A DNA stretch of 64,000 nucleotides from Imbricaverruca yamaguchii (GCA_034440575.1 JAOTOL010001645.1:3281501-3345500), one strand, 5' to 3'. Shown: positions 31,791 to 46,545, counted from the stretch's first letter. A program made the numbers and translations. Notes: generated by a model not told the origin, from the sequence alone.

Positions 31791-33945
31791 CGGCCGACGT
31801 CAGGAGTGCATGTCTGGAGTGGGATCGGAACCAGACAAGACAGCTGTAGGGCAAGCGGCAGCCAGCCCTGTTTGACGTCGTCCACCACCACACACGGCAC
31901 ACTTATCTCGATATGCGGTCCATGTCAGTAATGCGGATCTCACATGTCTGTAGTATTGGCATGCCAGTTGGTGCACAGAAAGTGCATTGGTGCCGCTGGA
32001 GGTACCTAAACGGCTGTATGTCGTTTGCTTGATTAAAATGCACACCGATAAGAATAATACACAGAAAAGTAATAATTTGTACGGCTGGCAATATGTTTTA
32101 GATGTCTAAGCGGCACAGAATGCTTTTTATGGTCCAATTCACCCATGAGCGGTCGGATGCATCAACGAGTCAGCGACAGTGCTTTTGTGCAGGTTAGTTA
32201 TGCGCTTTACTGTAGGTGAGGGGTTCCCCGCTGTAGTTCCCCCACTTTTCAAAGTGGGGGAACAATAGGAAGTGCCCCATCAACCTCAACTCTTCACATG
32301 CGCTGCTCCTAAAAAATACTTCAAATTTACATGTAAAGAGATAATATTTTTCCCAGGCTTGGTCTCAGCATGTGTCTGTCGTTTTCTTCAACACTGACCA
32401 TGGCCCACAAGCCACAATCCAGTTGACCATATATTATTTACTCAATGGAATAGTGCAGCGTGGAGCGAAGATAAACCATACTTATCGTGGGAAAGATCGG
32501 TGCACATACGGGCTACATTCGCTACACTATTGCTTACTTCGCTACGTCCATGGTAGCTTATCATGAAAGTTCACTCCACTTCGGGTTTACTCAGGTCCAT
32601 GGACGGCAGAACTACTGAGGTGCTGATGTCAGTTCAAAGCACGACAGTTCAAGGCTGGACTTGCCTTGAATTGGACTTCGAGATAAGTCCAGTTAAAAGC
32701 ATGGTTTTAACCACGCGTTTGGTGTGCCGTCAATGCATCGACAAGTCATTAGGAGCCGAGAACCTCCCTGCCCGGTAGCCAAACCAACTTCCCAGGCCAA
32801 AGTCACGCTTCAACAGACTTTACAACCATACGTCCATCCAAGTAGGGTTTACATAACTAGGTCTCTATCTCGTTGCTTCCTGGGACTTAACTTCGCTGAT
32901 GTAATTATAACTTGAATGACACTAATCAGCTCACGAGACTTCACCCTTGGCTTCCATTATCGTATGTCAAGCCAGGTCAGAACTGACTAAGTGACTGATA
33001 GCACCCAACAGCACCGCATGAACTTGGTGTTGATCGCGTTTCAGTATAGTATTTTATGATTATTTTAACTTTACAATTCAAGACATCAACAACATTACGT
33101 TCTATCTCGTTTATTCCATGTACATTGCAACCCTGTACTGCGAAGCAAAAGATTGACATCCCAGCCATCTCTTCTGACTTCAATCCGTGAAAAAAAATAG
33201 AACGCTCATATTACATTCTCCCCCGTGATGTGTGTGTCTGCCATAACTTGTGATGGTATTGCTCCCGGTGTGCGCAAGATTGCATTGGCTCCCGCGTGTT
33301 ATGCGTGCCAACCATAACTTGTGATGGCATTGCCCCTGGGTTGCGTCAGACTATTACTGCATGGAGCCGGTATTTTTCGGTACGTGTTGTTTAGTCGGAA
33401 CATGCTGAAAACTCAGGAAAACCTTTCCTACCGACCACATTTTTGCTGGCTAGTAATTACCGGTGGAGGGTTGCAAAACAAAATGAAATGTGGCTTAATT
33501 TAGAAAGAAATAGCGTCTTAGTCATGCTACTGGCTCGATAAAAGGAGGGCAAATATCTACAATCGTGTTGTTTGTCAAATACACAATTGTATCATTATTC
33601 ATGAATGCACCATAGATCCATTGTGGTTTAATCTCTTTTTACCCTAGTCGTAAGGTATACATTGGAAGTAAAGGCCGCACTTTAAATCTTATCCGATATT
33701 TTTTTTAACGTTTCTTTCAAGCCTTCGCGTTTCTTCTTAGGATCTTTTAAGATATCCTATGCTCAAGGCGACTCTATTTGGTAAGCACGAGCGTCTTTTA
33801 GCAGGCGACACCTTTTGGTGGTATTTTGTACGTGGTGCCCCAACCAGAACGTCAGTCCACTTCTTGGTTCATGCCCACGCCCCTGAGTTCCGGCTTGGCT
33901 TACTTCCAAGTACCAATGGAGCATGCATCAGATATAGCTTATACA
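31791..33945. other. no gene recognised; hairpin and small duplication
   Basis: A perfect 13-bp stem GTTCCCCCACTTT / AAAGTGGGGGAAC with a 2-nt loop lies at 32236-32263. A 71-bp imperfect duplication starts with CATAACTTGTGATGG at 33242 and 33313. Nothing else seen. Confidence 0.5.
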
Positions 33946-34520
33946 TTAGTGCAGTGCAATGTCGCTATCTCCCTTAATAGAAAACAGCGAATTGTATTTG
34001 CGAGAAAAACTCAAATAAAAACTCAAAGAAAAATCAAACAGTCTGAACCACGAGCGACGCATTCGCCTAGAAAACCAGCTGTCGATAACGACGATCCTTC
34101 TTATTAGAAAAAAAAACTGTCTTCGCTGTGTGGATAAATGAGGTGTATGCAACAGGAGAGCATGTCTCACTGTTGGTGGGATGGCAAAGCAAGTGCACAT
34201 TGGCTTGTCCTCTCTCCGCCGAAGATACCCGTGGATGGCGTGGGTGTGACCAATCCGCATCCTGGCGAGCATCACCTCCTCCTGTCCTAAAATACTGGCT
34301 GATGATTCCGAGCGAACTGTTCTTTGCGCTATCAGTTCGTTGATTTGTTTACTTTGACCCGTTGATTGTCGAACTTGCTGCCACGTTCCATGGGCAAATT
34401 CATCCACGGTTTGGCTGAGATGTACGTCAGCAGGTGGAAGTGTACGAGTGGATAGACTTCAGGCAGCCAGTTTTGCTGCTGCGTCAGCCATCTGGCTTTC
34501 TTTTATTCCAATTGAGACTG
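33946..34520 (-). pseudogene. LINE ORF2 fragment: RNase H end and zinc-knuckle
   Basis: The minus strand reads ESQMADAAAKLAA (RNase H motif GNExADxxAK), a stop, then MLARMRIGHTHAIHGYLRR, KPMCTCFAIPPTVRHALLL and STQRRQFF. This is the usual order at the C-terminus of I-type LINE ORF2 proteins. The zinc-knuckle lacks one Cys spacing and the final Cys. Related to 15275-15490. Confidence 0.7.
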
Positions 34521-34529
34521 AGTATTCTT

Positions 34530-34530
<1 letters not shown>

Positions 34531-34619
<89 letters not shown>

Positions 34620-34620
34620 C
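34531..34620. repeat. (TA)n microsatellite
   Basis: About 90 bp TA with one CATATA interruption. Confidence 0.97.
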
Positions 34621-35446
34621 ATGTTATTGCTTAATTCAGAACGATATCCTATTCGCACGCTTTGTAAATATGGCGAGCTAGGGCGGTTATGAGGCTTTGT
34701 TTATTATCCGGTCATGAAGCGGGATGAATCTTAATCATAGGCGAAAGTTAGAACAATTGCAAATCTAATCAATTGCACGCCAATTGCACACACAATTAAA
34801 TGCTAATGTGAATTGCACATGCGTGATTGTAGCTCCGCTGCTTTGCGGTTGCATCTCTGTTCATTAATATATTGGGTAGTATTCTATGCTGAAAGATAAT
34901 GTACCAAGGCTCTCTCATGATTTTTAGAGTCTCTTTTGAAATAATGCTTCCGGAAATGAGAGGTAGAATAGATTGAATCTGGTGGAGATATATTAGATAT
35001 AATTTTATGCATACAGATCCAATGAATAGAAGTTGGAACTTTTGTTGATTACAACTTGAAAACACCGATCTTCACGTTGGAGCTAAAGTCGCTAAATTAC
35101 ACGAATGATAGTTTACATACACATTTTCTCAGTAATGGCGACTGGACTCAAATATATAGAGGACATTTTTTTGGATATTTTTTGCTGACAACATTTCAGT
35201 CCGGGTAGGAACAGGAATGCGCATCCGATTTACCCTGCATTAAAGAGCTGTGTTTGGCTGTATACCTGCCATCAACAACAGATGCAGTGACATCAAACTG
35301 TTTCAAAGAAATTTCATTACGGCGCTATGTGCAAAACTTCAACATCGACTTCAGCATCGCTAATAATCACTAAATAGGGCAAGTTTAGAAGCATACCATC
35401 TGCTGGCAAAGCAGCGGAGGCACAACATATGACTGGGTGGGTACTT
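34621..35446. other. no gene recognised
   Basis: AT-rich with short ORFs only; nothing supportable. Confidence 0.5.
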
Positions 35447-35605
35447 CGGCTCTTTTACGACGCATTTGACTGCTGGGTCGTGTCGCGTCAACCTCTCACA
35501 CCGGTTGATTGCGAGTGAACTCGACAATCCTGCCGGCTGTGGGGTTTGAGCCTAAAATCTTACGATAACAGTCCAACCCCATACCGACTGAACTACAGTG
35601 GCCGC
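35447..35605 (-). mobile_element. tRNA-derived SINE, family A, copy 4
   Basis: The plus strand shows CGGCTCTTTTACGACGCATT at the 3' end, CAACCTCTCACACCGGTTGA in the body, and ACCGACTGAACTACAGTGGC as the complement of box A. The B box is altered (GGGGTTTGAGCC on the plus strand). Same layout as copy 1. Confidence 0.75.
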
Positions 35606-35790
35606 ACAAAATTTGATTGCAATCTCACCCTGATAGGGAACAGATGATGTTCTTACAAAATGTTTGATAAAATGGTGTTCTAATATGATATAAGGTGCAA
35701 AAGTACACTGCCATTCTGCATTTGAAGTACGATCTAGGTTTCTCAAGGATCAGTCTCCCTTCGTTTTGGGAAAAAAGTTGTAACTAAGTA

Positions 35791-35793
<3 letters not shown>

Positions 35794-35842
<49 letters not shown>
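35794..35842. repeat. (TA)n microsatellite
   Basis: About 48 bp of TA dinucleotide. Confidence 0.97.
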
Positions 35843-35848
<6 letters not shown>

Positions 35849-35849
35849 C

Positions 35850-38800
35850 CTATATATACATACACATGTATGCTTATCAAAAACAAAAACAACCTTCGTG
35901 ATATTCAAGAACGACAACAATTTCGTGCCAAAAGCTTGATTACTGCAGCAGAACACATATTTGTCGTGCTTAATTGCTTCAGTGGATTTCAAGGAGTCAA
36001 CCCTAGCACCACACAACCAGAATTAGGCATCACGGTTTGTATTGTGGTGGGTTGAGCCACTCAAACTTGCCAACCATTTTTATTCCCAAATTCGTTCTCG
36101 AATTCGTGAGGATTCCGTTCAGCTCTTGCTTGTGGAGCTACCAGCGGGGCTGGGTAAATCAATCCGAAGCTTGTAGGATGTAGACTTCTACGTGACGATT
36201 TGGATGAAATAGTAATATACATTCACGAATGCAGTTGATTCGTTAGCTGCGGTAGGAACTCACTAATGGACGGAACCCACTAATGGACTAGAGACCCTCG
36301 ACATCCAGTGATCGATTAATGTGGTCCTGAGTGCACTACCCACGTCGAATACATGGGAACATTTGCCGACGGATTTCGTTCCCTTGACACAAGACACGTC
36401 GGCACCAGAGCTTGACAAGCCTGCAGCATGGCCCACCGTTTGTTAGTTCCGCCGGCACTACAAAACCGTGCGGCGCGTCAGCGCGCAGCTGGCGGTCTTC
36501 AGAACAGCGGCAAAACACCGGTGTCCAACTTCACGAGATGATGGTCCGCCACAGCTGCAAAAGGCCGCAGAAAACTGTGGGAGCGGGAGCTGGGCAAGCG
36601 GGCTTTGTCCCACCGACACACCCTGCACTTGCGTTCTAAGGGAGCTCTGGCTGCCCAAAGGCGGGCCTAGTCACTTAACGGCAGATCTTTGAAGTGGGCG
36701 GCGAACGGTTTTGGTAGCAACGGGGTGATTGGGTGAAGCGAAAATATGCGTTAATTTTTTTAATTTGCACGAGTTTGGAACGATACGAATGAAAGGACGA
36801 ACTTAATCCCACTCCCGGACTAATGTGGGAGGGGTGTCGTATCGAACGAGTGTGAGGACGGGCTTAATCATATTCCTGCACGGCTGTGGGAGGTGTGTCG
36901 TGTCAAGCGGGAGCTTTCGCGCATCATTACCGAACTGTTTGCGTGAGAGCTCTGAAACTTTGTGAATTTTGCATAATTAGTCACTGCATGTGTGATGCCA
37001 ACATGATACGTCCTCGTCTTGTAGTCACGGATCTAGGGAAGAATTCAGGAAGATATGCCCATTCGTTCCAATGTTTACCGTCAGAGTCATGACAGGCATT
37101 GGTATTCCCGGTATTACGTTATACTGGAGGTGGTATGCGATAGGTTGCCATTGGTTACCTTTATCGACACCTTGTGCTTCATTACATGGTGCTTTGAGAA
37201 GCATTCAGCGTGCTCAGGGAGTCAAAATTGGAGGTCGTTTGACGGCCACATGCTTAAAAATATAGGCATAATGCAATGCAGCCAGTATGAGGAATTTCTC
37301 CATACTTAATTTATTGCTTTTAATGGTCAATGGTTGGTACATGGAGAGAGCTTTGAAGGACTTCCGGTATGCTCACTGCTGTGCTAGACATATTGGCATC
37401 TGGATACATCAAGTTCGTAGCATATCGTTAGGAGGGTGCATTTGATTAAATAAAGTTCCAGTGTGTGAATATGATCAGTAGTAGTTTCGGGGAGACGTTC
37501 AGGGTGTGACAAGCTGCATGTACTAGAGTGTGTGTAAGCGCAGCGAACCTGAAAAGGGCACATTTTCGCAACATATTCGCTTCCTCTTAGCTATTCGAGC
37601 AGGTTAACCAGTTGAAAACATACTTTTTTGCGGAGATGTTTCACCGGTATCGAGCATTCTGGCAATTGGTCTTCAATATTTTAGCAGGATATGGAATGCG
37701 CCGGCAACATTGATTCGTCATGTTCCGCAAACGCCGGACTTTGCCCTTTTCAGACATTTATGAGAAGTAAAAAATACATCATAAGCATATTGCATGGTTC
37801 ACGCATGACATCCTGGTGGCACCATAATGAGAAATAAAACATAATGACATTCCCATTGATGATGCCTGGATCGCTACGCTGGGTCATGCAGAGTCGTATG
37901 AGCAATAGCAAGCGCAATTTGACGGTTAGGCTGCCGTGTTAAACGGTCAGTGAACAGCACGAACAATATTTTTGTCGTTTCTAGCATCTGCATTGAAATA
38001 CGCACTTCGCATTTGTTCAGTGAACTTCTATGAACAAAGTAAGCACCATTGCATAAGAATAGAGAAAACAGCATATCGATCGCAGAAATGAAGATTGAAA
38101 AGTTCCTTGTTTGGTTCCTCATCCCATCCCGTTAATTTGTTTGAAATTGCGCTGATGTAGACGGATGGATATCGTCATGAGCACGGTCTGCACAGAGGAA
38201 ATCGCACCGAAATGTTTGAAGATCTCGGGGAAGAGGCAGACCCTGGTCCTGCACTGATATGGTACAAAATGGCTATTTTCAATAACATTCCTCCCAAACA
38301 TTTAGTTCCCTTGAGGGGCAAACCCAGCTGTCTGCCATTCGATACGACCGTACAGCGAACAGTCAGGAATTGCTGGAAGCATAAGACGGAGATTTAATCA
38401 GAAATCACATATCGATTCATTCGCCATGAGAGCAACATCTCAAATCGAACATATGCCGAATTATGAACACGAGCAGGATAGTAGCCAAAGATAGTGTAGC
38501 CGCGTCAGCTGCTGGTACCGGCCAGCTTTCGACAAAAACTGTCTCGTGGGGAATAGTAATTGCCCCTAGTCCCCCACCCCAAGAGTAGGAGTTAGTAAAC
38601 AGGTTCACACCACAATGAAATGTGAGTCGTAACAATAAACCCAGCTAGAATCAACACATGAAGAGAAAACCAAGGATTGAACAAGCTGAAGAAGTTGTGC
38701 AATTAGTTGGAAAAGCCATATGAGTTGCGTGAAGCAGCCGTGCTTCTTGGCAACTTTTTTATCAAGTTCGCCAAGTTTTTGCGGTTAGCCCAGGATGCCT

Positions 38801-39470
38801 ACGACGATCCAATAAAATCACACATGTCATAGGGGAAGATTGCTATGATCCCTTGAACCTATTACCGGCTCCATCACTGACCATGATGACCTAATATGTG
38901 TGAAGCATATTCAATGAGGACGTAAGGCTACCATGTTAAACAAAGCTCGAGGTGAAAATCAAATGGTAAGCACAATCGACTGAAATTGCGGTAAACTTTC
39001 AGAAGATGTAATGCTCTACGTATTAGGAGATATATCCAACGCGTATTTCAAAATACTTCAATATGACGTGCTTCCATGTGACATTTGTTCATCACCTGTG
39101 TGTGCAGCAACCTTTCAGCGTATTTCATTGTCATCCTCTCGATGCGTGACTGGTGCTGCATTCGGACTGGATCACGGCTAAGTTAGCTGCAGGCCGGGGG
39201 TCTGGGAATGCCGGCGTCACAAGGTCCCTGGAAAGATTCCCGTGGCAATGTGGCCCGGCGGCCGTTATTAAATTCCTGCCTGTGTGGCTGCTGGTTCCTC
39301 ACCGGGGCCAAATTACGGCCGTCGGCGGTGGCGTGCGGGCGGCGCAATAACTCGGCCGCCGTCGGCTATTGATGCGGCCGGACCGGGCCGCGGCCAGCAT
39401 GCAACCGAGCCGGCCGGCCCGGTCAGGTGGTCAGCCGGCCGCATCGAGCCCGCGGCTGGCACGCCGGGCC
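35850..39470. other. no gene recognised; one 61-bp tandem duplication
   Basis: From 36795 to about 36905 two units share GGACG(A/G)(A/G)CTTAATC and GTGGGAGG-GTGTCGT, period about 61 bp. A GC-rich patch follows at 39180-39470. No exon could be supported. Confidence 0.4.
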
Positions 39471-39472
39471 GA

Positions 39473-40165
39473 TACCTGTCAACAGGCCGGCACCCGTCAA
39501 CATGCCGGTGCTCATCAACAAACCGGCATCTGTCAACATACCGGCATCTGTCAACATACCGGCATCTGTCAACATACCGGCACCCGTCAACATGCCGGTG
39601 CTCATCAACAAACCGGCATCTGTCAACATACCGTCATATGTCAACAGGCCGGCACCCGTCAATAGGCCGGAACCTGCTAACAGGCCGGTATCTGTCAACA
39701 TATCGGTACCTGTCAACAGGCCGGCACTCATCAGCAGGCAGGTATCTGTCAACATGCCGGTATCTGTCAACATACCGGCATCTGTCAACAGGCTGGCAAC
39801 CGTCAATAGGCCGGAACCTGCTAACAGGCCGGTATCTGTCAGCATGCTAGTATCTGCCAACAGGCCGGCAGTCGTCAACAGCGGTCAGACGAGCGGCAGA
39901 CATGCCAGGCCGAAATCTGTCAACAGGCAGGCACCCGTCAACAGGCTAGTAACCTGTCAACAGGCTGGTATGTGTCAACAGGCCGGCACCCGTCAACAGC
40001 CCTGCATCTGTCAACAGGTCGGAATTTGTCAATATCGGTAAGACGAACGACCGACACGCCGGGCCGGTACTTGTCAGCAGGCCGGCAGTCGTCAACAGCG
40101 GGCAGACGGGGGACAGATAATCCACGCCGGCACCCTTCAACAGGCCGGCACCCATCAACAGCGGC
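39473..40165. repeat. 18-bp minisatellite
   Basis: More than 30 units of the type TGTCAACAGGCCGGCACC / TGTCAACATACCGGCATC, interrupted near 39880-39910 and 40035-40110 by a sequence containing GTCAGACGAGCGGCAGAC. Because 18 is a multiple of three, several frames stay open; not evidence for a gene. Confidence 0.95.
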
Positions 40166-40241
40166 AAGGTCGACTTAACCTATTGGCGAATGGCTTCGAG
40201 AGTAACGAATTTTGAGCCTAGTAAGTTTATAAAATGATATG

Positions 40242-40860
<619 letters not shown>

Positions 40861-40991
40861 TATATGCATACATACATATATGTTAAGTCATAAAGACATA
40901 AAGACATAAAATATAAGTGCAACTATGAGCCACAAGGGCCCTCCTTGGTTGCATTGTGTACACTCAACCAGTTGCCCACCAAATCCGTCGA

Positions 40992-42702
40992 TCAGCCCTC
41001 CCTGTAATACTGAAAAGCAAGCTCTCTATTCTTATAATGATTGTCTATGCTGTTTTTAAAGACGTTCAGTATGCTGCTACTTACAATAGTTTCTGGCAGC
41101 TGGTTGCAGTGTTCTACTACCCTGTTGGTGAAGAAAGACTGTCTCAACCTTGTTCTACTGTGGTTAACTTTAATTTTGAATTGATAACCTCTAATTGCAT
41201 CATTTCTGTTCAAGTCAAGCATTTCCCCAAGATATCCCCCAGCCTCTAGATCTCCTCTCAGCCTTCTATATCTAACTGCAAACATATTTAATTTCTTCAA
41301 TCTTTCCTCATATGTCAGGTTGTTTATGCCATTAACCATTTTTGTAGCCCTCTTTTGTACTCTCTTTAACAGCCAACAAACTTTTTCATAGCTAGGAGAC
41401 CAAACCTGGATGCAATATTCCAAATGTGGCCTGACATATGCACAGTAAAGCTTCCTGATGACTTCCTCACTTCTGTATGATACATTCCTCTTTATTGCCC
41501 CAAGCATTCTCAGTGCCTTCTTCCTGGCCTCCTTGGTCTGTTCGGATGCCCCAATTTTGTGTTTAGAATAACACCTAAATCCTTCTCCTGTTGAGTCACT
41601 GATAGCACTTGGCCACTCATCAAGTATGGAACCTTCATATGCTGCTTACCCACATGCATGATTTTGCACTTATCAAAATGAAATTTCATTTGCCATTCTT
41701 CGGACCACACAAGTTCGTCTTTTTGCAGCAAGATATGCTCATTTTGACCTGTTATTGCCCTGAAGACTTTCAAATCATCCGTAAATTTCAAAACCTTACT
41801 GCTTAGGCCACTTTCAATGTTATTTACAAATATAATGAACAGTAGTGGCCGCAGTACTGACCCCTGGGGGATTCCACTAAGAACATTTTGCCATGATGAC
41901 TTTGTACCATTTAGCATCACTCTTTGTTGTCTATCTGAAAGCCACAACTCTATCCATTTTAAGATTCTACCTGCAATACCATGGGCCTGAAGCTGTATCA
42001 CTAACCGTGTATGGGTACCTTGTTAAAGGCCTTACTAAAGTCAAGATATGCTACATCAACTTGATTTTCCTGATCAAATTGTTCTGTGGCAAAGTTCAAA
42101 AGGACCAAGAGATTTGTGGTGCATGATCGCCCTTTTCTAAACCCATGTTGAGTATCTTGAATCAATCTGTTTACTTCCAGATAGCTAACCATTCTATTCT
42201 TGATAATCGATTCGAGTACCTTGCAGACTAGAGATGTGAGACTTACTGGCCTATAGTTTTCAACTTTCCCTCTTTGTCCTTTCTTGAAAATAGGAACTAC
42301 ATTTGCCCTTTTCCAATCTGTTGGAATTTCATTTTGTGAAAAAGATCTACAAAATATTATACTAAGTGTTAATGCCAGTTCCTTTTCGGCTTCCCGCAAT
42401 ACCCTAGCATAAATTTCATCAGGTCTTGCTGCCTTGTTTGGTTTTATTGTCCTGACATGATTGAAAACAACATCACTATCAATGAAATCAACATCATTTA
42501 TCCGATCACATGTCACTGAACTATGGTGTACGGTCGGCAGATTAGTCATATCTTCCAATGTAAACAATGATTTAAACTGCTTGCTCAGCTCCTCAACCAT
42601 CTCAATATCCTCACCCAATATAGTCCTATTCACTTTCAGTGGACCAATTGTGCTAGAAACTTTACTCAGCTTGTAGAAACTAAAAAACTTTTGATGTCCC
42701 AA
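40992..42702 (-). pseudogene. LINE reverse transcriptase domain, copy 1
   Basis: It carries DWKRANVVPIFKKG, NYRPVSLTSLVCKVLESI, QHGFRKGRSC, VAYLDFSKAFNKVP, LSGIPQGSVL-PLLFIIF, then FTDDLKVF. The catalytic FADD of copy 2 has become FTDD. Frameshifts fall near 42000 and 41520, and an in-frame deletion removes about eight residues in the RRLRGDLIE-FK-VHG segment. Ends QLPETIVSSSILNVFKN and a stop. Confidence 0.93.
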
Positions 42703-42896
42703 TTATAGTTCCTAGCTAAATCCAGTTCTTTTGCTCGCTTTGCTGCTCTAGCTTTTTGCTTTATAGTGTCCCAAGCTTTTCGATACGCCTTTAGATTTAC
42801 GATATTTGAAGCTTCCTTAAACACTCTAACTGCAGCTTTCTTAGCCTTAATTGCTTTTATCAAGTCTGGTGTAAGCCATGCTGGTTTTCCTATCCT

Positions 42897-43800
42897 TCAT
42901 TTGCGTCTTTGCTTTTGGAGGACATGTCTACTCTGAATTTCCTTCAAGTACGATTTGAACTTTTCCCACATTTCGCAGGCATGTAAATTTGATAATTCTT
43001 CTCCCCATCTTATTGCATTTAAAGCCGCTCTCATGCAGTCAAAGTCTGCTCTGTTGAAATTTGGAACCTTTACCAAATTATCCTTAATAATTTCCACTAC
43101 ATGCGCCTTGAATCTAACTATGTTATGGTCACTTCTTCCCAATGTTTCTCCTACAGTCAAGTCTTGAACCAAGTAACCTAAATCCGAGAATACAAGGTCC
43201 AAGAATGAGCCATGCCTGGTAGGTTCCGTTACAAATTGGTAGAAGAACAGATAATCTTCAAGGCATTTCCTAAACATTTTGCATGATGGGGAGCCAACAC
43301 CAACATTTTCATATCCTTTTACATTAAAGTCACCAAGAATAAGGCACTTCCTTCGAAAGTTTCTACTGATTTCCTCACAAATCACCTTATCAAGCTCCAG
43401 TTGCTGAGAATGTGGCAGGGTTCCTGCTCGGTAGAAAACTCCTATCCTCAGTGTATTGCTGTTGCCTTTTCCCATAGCGACATCAAGCCAAATGGACTCA
43501 ACAGACACACTTTTATCCCCACCTGCTACTTTTTGAGAACTGAATAAGCTATTCACGTAGAGCATTACACCACCCCCTTTCACTGCTGGACCCCCATTGC
43601 ATGAAAACATATTGTTTCCCTAGGTCTCATAGTCCTGCAAGTTGTCTCCAAAATACCCCTCACTGACCCATGCCTCCGTAATGCAAACAAAATCTGGTTC
43701 CTCCTCAGCAACATAACACTTGAACTCATCAAATTTGGATCGGATGCTCTGAGCATTAAGCATCATACACTTAACATATGCTCCATAACCACCTTTGGTT
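42897..43800 (-). pseudogene. LINE apurinic-type endonuclease domain
   Basis: The frame reads MMLNAQSIRSKFDEFKCYVA, DFVCITEAWVSEGYFGD, a TAG stop, then GGGVMLYVNSLFS, CLILGDFNVKG, FLDLVFSDLGYLVQDLTVGE and LGRSDHNIVRF. These are the N-E-W, GG(V), GDFN and SDH motifs of the APE-type nuclease that nicks the target in CR1/L2 LINEs. The premature stop after QDYET disables it. Confidence 0.9.
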
Positions 43801-44035
43801 TTTTAATGCTGAGGAGTTCCTTTATCACTGGATGAGCTACCACTCAGCCTCCTTGAACTACTGCTGTCCCTATTTGCTGACTTTGAGGTTCTATTGCCTT
43901 GGCTGACACCATTGGAATATCCCTGAGATGGCAATGCAATTTCATCCTTCCCCACCCCATTTCCTACTTTCCTAGAAGGACATGCTCATACACTTTGTCT
44001 AATGTTGAACATTACCTGGACAAATTATACAATAC

Positions 44036-44410
<375 letters not shown>

Positions 44411-46343
44411 ATCCTTTCCAAAACATGAATGGATTAGGCATAGTATGGGCACGGGAAAGAAAATGAGGGAAAGAATGTGCAGTCCGTATTCCGCGGTATT
44501 CTCAACATTACTTCGCTAGAATGTCTAGAGGAGCATGGGTATGTCAAATATGAAATGTTGTGTCGGATGGCGGAGCCAAAAATCTGAGTTGTGGATCGGA
44601 GTTTATATTCAACATGTATTAGCCAGTATGCTTCGAAAGGCTATGCGTTTTCCATAGTGTCGTTTACGTAGCTTCCCACATCTTATTAGTTTCGCTTCTC
44701 CTGTCTACCACTATTCGCAAGAATATTTATGAATCTGAAATGATGATATACACCCTCCATGTAAGATACGAGAAAAAAACCGCATCAGAAAGATGGCTTA
44801 GTTGAGATAATCCCCGATAAAACAGGTTGAAGAATATCTGTAACTCAACCTGACACATTTTGTATGCGACTCCAATTAGCCAAAAATAACCTTGATTTGT
44901 GGCTGTGTGTGCCTCGCATTAGATAACTACCTCATCATCATCGGCCTGAAATCTTCGTGCTACTAGCTATTTTAGTTTCCATCATTTTAGGCGAAGAGAC
45001 ACAATGCACCTCCTTGACTGTGCGGAAGAAAGTGAGTCCCTTCACTGGGCGTGTAAAGATACCGGGAGTTATTTTACAGTAGAACATGGATGCTTGATTA
45101 AGACATTGCAGGAAGTGGAGGAATTTCCTGTTTCTGGCCATATTTAGTTGAAAAGGAAACGAACCGAGATGAGCTAAATCAAATTATGCCTTATCAAGAT
45201 TCAGTAAAATTAGGCATGCAAATTCCAAGATGACGCTAGGGTATTCAGCACGCCGAACTGAACCGGCGCACAAATTATTGGCTCCCTCTAATCCCAGCCA
45301 GGACATCCACGATCACTGTTCGAATATTCAAATATGCATATGGATATTGTTAAAGTTCAGAAGATGTGGTTCCGACTGTACGTCCCACTCACTGCGCGGG
45401 ATAACTACAGAGCAGCAGAGATGCCTTGACAGACACTCTATACAATTTCACCAAAGAATAGCAGTTCCAAATAAAATGAGGCACATTTGACGGTGGTGGA
45501 ATGTGTTGCATGCAATCAGTATCTGCAAAGTAGTAGAAGACATTCTGTGCAGTATGTAAATACGTTTTTTCCAGTTATTATTTAAGATTAATAAATGTGT
45601 TGGTGATAATCGTGAACAGTTGAAAACAAAGCAGATAGGCATTTCGTTATTTAAACCATAAAGACCGTTTGATGCTGAACAAAATCCTGAGATTGCATAA
45701 TTCCAGTCGTAAATCAAACTTCAGCCAAACAGGATCAATACATCGGTGGGCGCTGCCCAAGCAGATGCTAGAGATGCGTGCCTCCGAACTTGGGACAATT
45801 TTACATCATGTCTATGAAGTTGCATGGGAATAATCGGCCTTAGCATCTCCTCTCCTTATTACCGATCCGTGGCGATGCCAACGGCTTAATCCTGTTTGGC
45901 GTCAATACATCTTTATTTCGTCGGCGCCCGCAAAAATATCACTTCCACACAGCTGACCCGGGTCAAGTATCCAATAAAATATCTGAACAGCTGACCATCA
46001 GGTCAAACATTAGAACACGCGCATTCTGTGGACGGAATCGAACTCCGTCATTCCTGCTGTCCGTGGATAGCAACCGTTAGTATTAGTTGGATGGACATGA
46101 CTATCACGCTATTGAGACGAAGACAAAGCTGGATAGGTTCAGAATCGTATGTAAGCGTTTAATACGGCCCTAACATATCACACATTTCAGAAATGTGTGG
46201 CTTTCGAAGTCTGGTTCTTCCGTGCAGCAATCATAAGCATGCTTCGCAATTTATGGAATGGCGTGGTCGGATGAGGATCTGTAACCAATATATAAATATA
46301 TATACATGACATAACATAACAATATGACATAGCAATATGAAAA
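44411..46343. other. no gene recognised
   Basis: AT-rich. Near 46028-46046 GACGGAATCGAACTCCGTC is a perfect T-arm-like hairpin on the minus strand, but no rest of a tRNA is visible. Confidence 0.45.
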
Positions 46344-46545
46344 CTTCACAAACTATTGTCTTCGCGTGGTCCACTACCAGAAGCATCGGACCTGTCCCAA
46401 TGACTGGTTAACTCAAGATAGCAATGTGTTTATTTAACACACAAAGTGTCAGATCAACCCGAAACCAAAATGAGGGAAATCGTAGAGCCCCAATCCCCAT
46501 CAGTGCTACGCTCACCATGTAAATTACTATTTATGTATGTTTACA
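46344..46545 (+). repeat. dispersed repeat, uninterrupted copy
   Basis: Homologous to 40242-40407 plus 40680-40728, same orientation, followed by the same kind of CA/TA microsatellite. It represents the empty site for the 272-bp insert. Confidence 0.78.

Larger units (their letters stand above)
40881..43995 (-). mobile_element. CR1/L2-type LINE, copy 1 (nearly full ORF2, dead)
   Basis: Read on the minus strand it has a Ser-rich upstream part (43800-43990), an endonuclease, a reverse transcriptase, a 3' UTR of about 110 bp and a tail of (TTTATGTC)-type repeats at 40885-40910. The 3' UTR matches copy 2 at 62461-62573. The 5' end is truncated near 43995, next to the palindrome at 44036. Confidence 0.93.

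Noticed and set aside
39284..40041. VNIPAPVN- and STYRHLST-type frames
   Set aside because: An 18-bp array keeps several frames open at once; no start region or domain.
46010..46085. tRNA gene on the minus strand
   Set aside because: Only the T-arm hairpin GACGG-AGTTCGATT-CCGTC is convincing; no matching acceptor or D-arm.
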